A stretch of 9,289 nucleotides of DNA from CAZHCG01 sp046484285 (GTDB lineage Bacteria; Myxococcota_A; Polyangia; JAAYKL01): contig JAWOBP010000061.1 in the NCBI GenBank assembly GCA_046484285.1, positions 1-9,289 on the forward strand, read 5' to 3'. The position numbers and the translations under genes were made by a program. Of this stretch, positions 5,765-9,289 are shown piece after piece. Positions within the stretch are counted from its first letter, which is position 1, and each line of letters opens with the position of its first letter. The notes under the pieces were generated by a model. The model saw only the letters and a list, made by a program, of their open reading frames with translations, made no database searches and was not told the DNA's origin.

Positions 5765-6450
5765 AGGGGATACGTGTGCGAATCGACAAACGAGATGCGC
5801 GGGAGCTGCGAATCGGCGATTTCGTCTCGCGCAAGGTGGCCCACGGGCACCTGTTCAAGCACGTAGTCCGCGTGTGCGGCCTCGACCGCCCCGAGCTGAG
5901 CTCCAAGGTCGATAAAGAGCAGTGGAAGCGCGCGATCGACACCCCGCCGCTCAACCCGGACCTGAAGGCGCGGCGCAAGCAGGCGCTGTCCGCCCTGGAG
6001 CAGGCCGGCGGTTGCGCGCTCTTCGAAGAGGCTCCCACCACCGGCTCCCCGTGCTCCGGGTGTAGGGACGCGAAGCAGCAACAGCGCGTCGACGAGAAGC
6101 TCGGCGACCTGCTCGGCGCTTACCGGGCGGTTGCGCAGCAGGCGGTGCGGTTCGCCTTCGAGAACCCGAACCATTCGAAGCCGCGCCTCGCCGCGTTCCA
6201 CTGCGATTCCGCCGCCGGCACGCTGCACCGCGACCATGTCCGCTTCAAGACCATCGACACCCGCGGCGTCTGTGTGGTCGGGGTTGTGCAAGAAGACTCG
6301 GCGGAGTTGGCGCTGATCAGCTGCTACCGCGCCAAACGCGCCGAATCGTACAGGGCCGTCTGGAACGACCTGTCCCGCGAGATGGCCGGCCACCGGCGGG
6401 AGGGCACGTCGGTGGATATCGAAGTCGCGTCCAAGGAAGGTGTGTCATGA
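5761..6450 (+). CDS. Hypothetical protein with Cys cluster, second gene of sigma operon
   Basis: 229 residues from ATG 5761, which overlaps the sigma-factor stop. The N-terminus (1-40: KGIRVRIDKRDARELRIGDFVSRK) looks beta-rich. A helical region follows, with C85-x12-C98-x2-C101 (GGCALF, then PCSGC), a possible zinc site completed by another Cys or His. A helix spans 107-134. A C-terminal alpha/beta region contains H147-C148, H156-x2-H159 and strands GVCVVGVVQ and LALISCYRAKR. There is no membrane segment or signal peptide, so it is cytoplasmic. I recognise no family. The position right after the sigma gene, with translational coupling, is where anti-sigma factors usually sit, and the Cys cluster recalls zinc-binding anti-sigmas. 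That role is inference. An enzymatic or nuclease-like C-terminal fold cannot be excluded. Confidence 0.7.
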   Translation: MKGIRVRIDKRDARELRIGDFVSRKVAHGHLFKHVVRVCGLDRPELSSKVDKEQWKRAIDTPPLNPDLKARRKQALSALEQAGGCALFEEAPTTGSPCSGCRDAKQQQRVDEKLGDLLGAYRAVAQQAVRFAFENPNHSKPRLAAFHCDSAAGTLHRDHVRFKTIDTRGVCVVGVVQEDSAELALISCYRAKRAESYRAVWNDLSREMAGHRREGTSVDIEVASKEGVS

Positions 6451-7508
6451 ACGAGCAACGCTGGCAGGCGGATCCGGATCTGCGCGCGGCGATGCGAGAA
6501 GCGCTCGCCGAAGCCGCAAAAGAAGTTGACGCCGGCCGCGGCGATGCGACCGTCGACCTGTTCGAGGCGCTGGGCACGCTGATGCTGTGCGGCGCCGAGG
6601 GAGACGCCGACGCGTGGATCGGCACGAACGAACAGGAGACCCTCCGCGACCGCGCGGCGCGCGCGTTGGATGGCCTGGACCCGGACGAGCTCGACGACGC
6701 TGCGCTAGAGTTCTCCCTCGCGATCGAGCGATTGCGTGAAGCGGCCGACGACGACACGACCGATCTGGAAGAGCGGATCGTGGACAGCCTCGCCGTGCGC
6801 GACCGCGTCGAGCTGGTGCTGGCGGGCGTGGAGCGCGCCACGGAGGAGGCGCCGCAGCTCTCCGACGAGCTGGGCTCTGCGATAGATTCGTTCGATGAGA
6901 TCGCCGAAGATCGGCTGATGTGGACCACGCGACTCGGCTTTCGCCGGGCGGCGCGCTGCGCCTGGGCCCGCCCCGAGCACCGCCGGAGATTCTGGTGGTG
7001 GAGCCGAGGCTCGGACCTCCCCGCCCACGCCCTCGACAGCCTGGAGATGGCCGCGCGCCTGATCCGCGTCTTCCCCGGCGCGCGTCGCGAGCTCGAGCTG
7101 CGCGTGGAGGCCGAGGAGTTGCTCGGGCGAATGATCTTGCCCGCGCAGGCCGACTCCAACTTGGTCAACCTGGCCGACTGGCTGAACCGCAAGGTGAGCC
7201 AGGCGCCCCTGCGGGTGGCCGCGAGCCCCGAAGGCGACGAGCGCGTGCTGATCGAGGGAGACAAGGTGAGCGTCTCGGCGACGGCCCGCTCGCTGATCGT
7301 CGACTGCGAGGTGCCGTGGGACGCGGGGCGCGATGACGTGGTCGTGCTGCGCGCCGAGGGGCTCGACGACCTGGTCGGGCGCCCCACGCTGAAGGGCCGC
7401 TACGAGTTCGATCGGGCCGTCGAGCACCTCGAGCGCGAACGCGCTCGTCTGGTCGTTCACCTGGAGGGCGAAGACGTGGAGGTCGAGCTGCCTCCGAGCG
7501 AGGCATGA
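6447..7508 (+). CDS. Hypothetical helical and beta-rich protein, third gene of sigma operon
   Basis: 353 residues from ATG 6447, overlapping the previous stop by ATGA. Residues 10-160 are acidic, amphipathic helices (for example REALAEAAKEVDAG and DLEERIVDSLAVRDRVELVLAG). Residues 161-187 are a basic aromatic segment (GFRRAARCAWARPEHRRRFWWWSRG), followed by helices to about 250. The last 95 residues alternate strands (RVLIEGDKVSVSATARSLIVDCEV, then DDVVVLRAEGLDDL and ARLVVHLEGEDVEVELP), like a small beta-sandwich or binding domain. There is no convincing membrane helix despite WWW. I recognise no family. Coupled placement between the Cys-cluster protein and the Lon-like protease makes it a candidate adaptor, anti-sigma or protease substrate. 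That is inference. Confidence 0.7.
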   Translation: MNEQRWQADPDLRAAMREALAEAAKEVDAGRGDATVDLFEALGTLMLCGAEGDADAWIGTNEQETLRDRAARALDGLDPDELDDAALEFSLAIERLREAADDDTTDLEERIVDSLAVRDRVELVLAGVERATEEAPQLSDELGSAIDSFDEIAEDRLMWTTRLGFRRAARCAWARPEHRRRFWWWSRGSDLPAHALDSLEMAARLIRVFPGARRELELRVEAEELLGRMILPAQADSNLVNLADWLNRKVSQAPLRVAASPEGDERVLIEGDKVSVSATARSLIVDCEVPWDAGRDDVVVLRAEGLDDLVGRPTLKGRYEFDRAVEHLERERARLVVHLEGEDVEVELPPSEA

Positions 7509-9286
7509 AGTTCCAGGCCGCCATCACCGTCGCACGGTATCTGCTCGAAGCGCACCTGCCGCACTCCGCCGAGCGGTTGCTCGACGCGGTGGACGGCTAC
7601 GGCCGCGAGTACAACGCGCTCCGTTCCGAGGCGCAGCGTCGCGCCGCGCGCACCGAGATCAAGCCCGGCGTCTACGCGCTCGTCACAGCGTCGCGGCTGG
7701 GGTGCCCGGAGGCGGGAGAGCTGGGTCTCGTGGTGCCGTTCGACACCGCGCAGGGGGATCAGTGCGGCGCCGACGTGGACGACGAGGCCCAGCACGCTTG
7801 CCGGCGGGCGGTGCGCGCGGCAACTCGCAACGTGGAGAGCGGGCGCGTCCGGCTACCGATCCTGCGCCCCGTGCTTCCCCGGTCGATGCGCTTCGAGGGC
7901 AAGTCGCTCGGGCTCCCGGCTGCGCTCGCGTTCGTCGCGCGCTACACGGGGCTTTGTCCGCAGGTGCCGGTACTCGCCACCGGCGACATCCAAGAGAGCG
8001 ACCTGGTCGGTCCGGTCGGCAACGTGCGGGCCAAGTCCGATGCCGCGGTGCGCGAGCTCGGCGGCGGCCCGGGCGTGCTGCTCGTTCCCCGGGAAAACCG
8101 CGCCGACGTGCCCGGCGACGCCGCGTGCGAGCCGGTGGCCGATCTGCGAAAGGCGTTGCTCGCCGTGTGGCGCAACCAGCGGCTGCACGCCCACCACTCC
8201 CTCCTCTCGTTCGATGGGCTCATCGAGCGCGTGGAGAAGACGGCCGACCATGACGAGGCGCTGCGGCTGCTCGACAGCGTCGACCCGCTCGATCTGTCCG
8301 AGTCGGACCGGGCGGTGCGCTCGCTGCATCGCGGTGTGCGCCTGCGGCATTCGGGGCGCACCGAGGAGTCGGAGCAGGCGTTCGTCGAGATGAGCGAGCT
8401 GCTCGGCGCGGTCGAGCGCATTGGCGGGCCGGCTCAGGTCGAGACGATGCGCGTAGAACGGCTGGCCACATCGGTCGGGTGGTACGATTTCGAGCCGCTC
8501 ACGCGGCAGCTCGAGCAGCTACTCGAAGCGCCGTTCCAGATCGAGCACAACAGGGTGCGCTGCCAGGGCATTCTGGCCCAGGTCTGCTCGCTGCGCGGCG
8601 AGCACGATCGCGCCATCGAGCTGCGGTTGAAGAACCTGGGCTTGCAGCACGGCAGCGACCGCATGCGGCGGGAGCGGCCGCGCACGCTTTGCTATTTGAC
8701 CTTCGAAGCAGCGCGCGGGGGGCGGAGACCAGATTTCGATCGCTACGGCGACCAGCTAATGGCGGAAACCCCGCCCGGGGATCCGGTGCAAACCCGCTAC
8801 AACAACAACGCCGTGGTGCGCGGCATGCTCTTGCTCGGCCGCTGCGATGAGCTGTGGGATTGCCTCCAGCGCCGTGAGCGATTGTGGGGTGTCGAGCCCG
8901 GCTGGCTCCTGCTCGACCTGCTCGGCGGGCAGGGTGTCATCCAGGGCTACCCGGACGTCAGCACCGCGCGAGCGCTCGTGCGACTGCTGCGCGCGCGCAA
9001 GGAACCGCAGGCCGCCGTGGATCTCGCCGAGCGCGTCGCGCCCGTGGACGACCGCCAGCCGCTGCTCGCCTGGATCCGCACCCTCGTCGACGTGGAGCGC
9101 GCCCTGGCCGAAGCGGACGTGGGAGACGACACGGCGGCGAACCGGCGCCTCGACGAGGCGAGGCAACGGCTGCGCCGCTTGCATCCCGGCGCCTACGACC
9201 ACCACCTGACCGGGTTCGACAAGCTCCGGATCGCGCCTTCGATGGCGGGGGAGATCGAGCGGCTTTTGGATGGGGTTTACTACTGA
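7505..9286 (+). CDS. Lon-like (S16) serine protease domain fused to helical repeats, no ATPase
   Basis: 593 residues from ATG 7505, overlapping the previous stop (ATGA). Residues 1-48 are helical. Residues 52-222 match the Lon proteolytic domain: GELGLVVPFD, then FEGKSLGLPAALAFVARYTG with nucleophile S134, VLATGDIQESDLVGPVGNVRAK with K177, and GVLLVPRENRADV. In E. coli Lon the dyad is S679/K722, also 43 residues apart in the matching motifs (GPSAG, TGEITLRG, GGLKEK, IPFENKRDL). The family cleaves proteins by a Ser-Lys dyad. Here no Walker A/B AAA+ module precedes it, so unfolding by ATP is not available. Residues about 230-590 are tandem amphipathic helices with TPR-like character (DHDEALRLLDSVDPLDLSESDRA, LRHSGRTEESEQAF, LRGEHDRAIELRLKNLG), a likely partner or substrate-binding scaffold. 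No signal peptide is seen. Regulation of the sigma factor by cleavage of a co-encoded protein is plausible but inferred. Confidence 0.85.
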   Translation: MKFQAAITVARYLLEAHLPHSAERLLDAVDGYGREYNALRSEAQRRAARTEIKPGVYALVTASRLGCPEAGELGLVVPFDTAQGDQCGADVDDEAQHACRRAVRAATRNVESGRVRLPILRPVLPRSMRFEGKSLGLPAALAFVARYTGLCPQVPVLATGDIQESDLVGPVGNVRAKSDAAVRELGGGPGVLLVPRENRADVPGDAACEPVADLRKALLAVWRNQRLHAHHSLLSFDGLIERVEKTADHDEALRLLDSVDPLDLSESDRAVRSLHRGVRLRHSGRTEESEQAFVEMSELLGAVERIGGPAQVETMRVERLATSVGWYDFEPLTRQLEQLLEAPFQIEHNRVRCQGILAQVCSLRGEHDRAIELRLKNLGLQHGSDRMRRERPRTLCYLTFEAARGGRRPDFDRYGDQLMAETPPGDPVQTRYNNNAVVRGMLLLGRCDELWDCLQRRERLWGVEPGWLLLDLLGGQGVIQGYPDVSTARALVRLLRARKEPQAAVDLAERVAPVDDRQPLLAWIRTLVDVERALAEADVGDDTAANRRLDEARQRLRRLHPGAYDHHLTGFDKLRIAPSMAGEIERLLDGVYY

Positions 9287-9289
9287 GTG

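Noticed and set aside
5608..6393. Minus-strand open frame opposite the Cys-cluster gene
   Set aside because: It would be antisense within a four-gene operon with perfect ATGA couplings, and its translation shows no domain.

Overview
The window is GC-rich bacterial chromosome with long, densely packed genes, GTG/TTG starts and strong Shine-Dalgarno sequences. It carries an ECF-type sigma factor, a von Willebrand A protein and several multi-domain proteins of unknown role. This fits a large-genome GC-rich bacterium such as a member of the Myxococcota/Deltaproteobacteria, but no taxonomic marker is present, so that placement is inference. There are no rRNA or tRNA genes, no insertion sequence and no CRISPR array.

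Layout. Positions 1-4897 are transcribed leftward (minus strand). From right to left they hold: a HEPN-like, single-pass membrane protein (4897-3284); a zinc-knuckle plus von Willebrand A protein (3136-1922); a translationally coupled pair made of a small acidic protein (1747-1433) and a membrane-associated protein with YdjM-like His/Asp motifs (1436-498); and a partial unknown gene that runs off the left edge (283-1). The gaps hold a good sigma-70-like promoter (328-356), a perfect TATAAT (3232-3237), an 11-bp motif shared by two upstream regions, and a solitary CRISPR-repeat-like sequence (1844-1880).

Positions 5114-9286 are transcribed rightward as a four-gene operon. Each of its three junctions is an ATGA stop/start overlap. 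The order is an ECF-like sigma factor, a 229-residue protein with a Cys cluster, a 353-residue helical plus beta-rich protein, and a Lon-type (S16) serine protease domain without an ATPase, fused to a long helical-repeat tail. The protease keeps the Ser/Lys dyad with the same 43-residue spacing as E. coli Lon.

The most interesting idea is that the rightward operon is a proteolysis-controlled sigma-factor switch. Its logic would resemble the CRISPR-linked CalpL/CalpT/CalpS system (Lon-type protease, anti-sigma, ECF sigma), but with helical repeats in place of a SAVED sensor and with two candidate intermediary proteins. The divergent neighbours (HEPN-like membrane protein, vWA protein, YdjM-like protein) could be part of the same stress or conflict response. 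That link is inferred from proximity and from operator-like palindromes, not shown directly.
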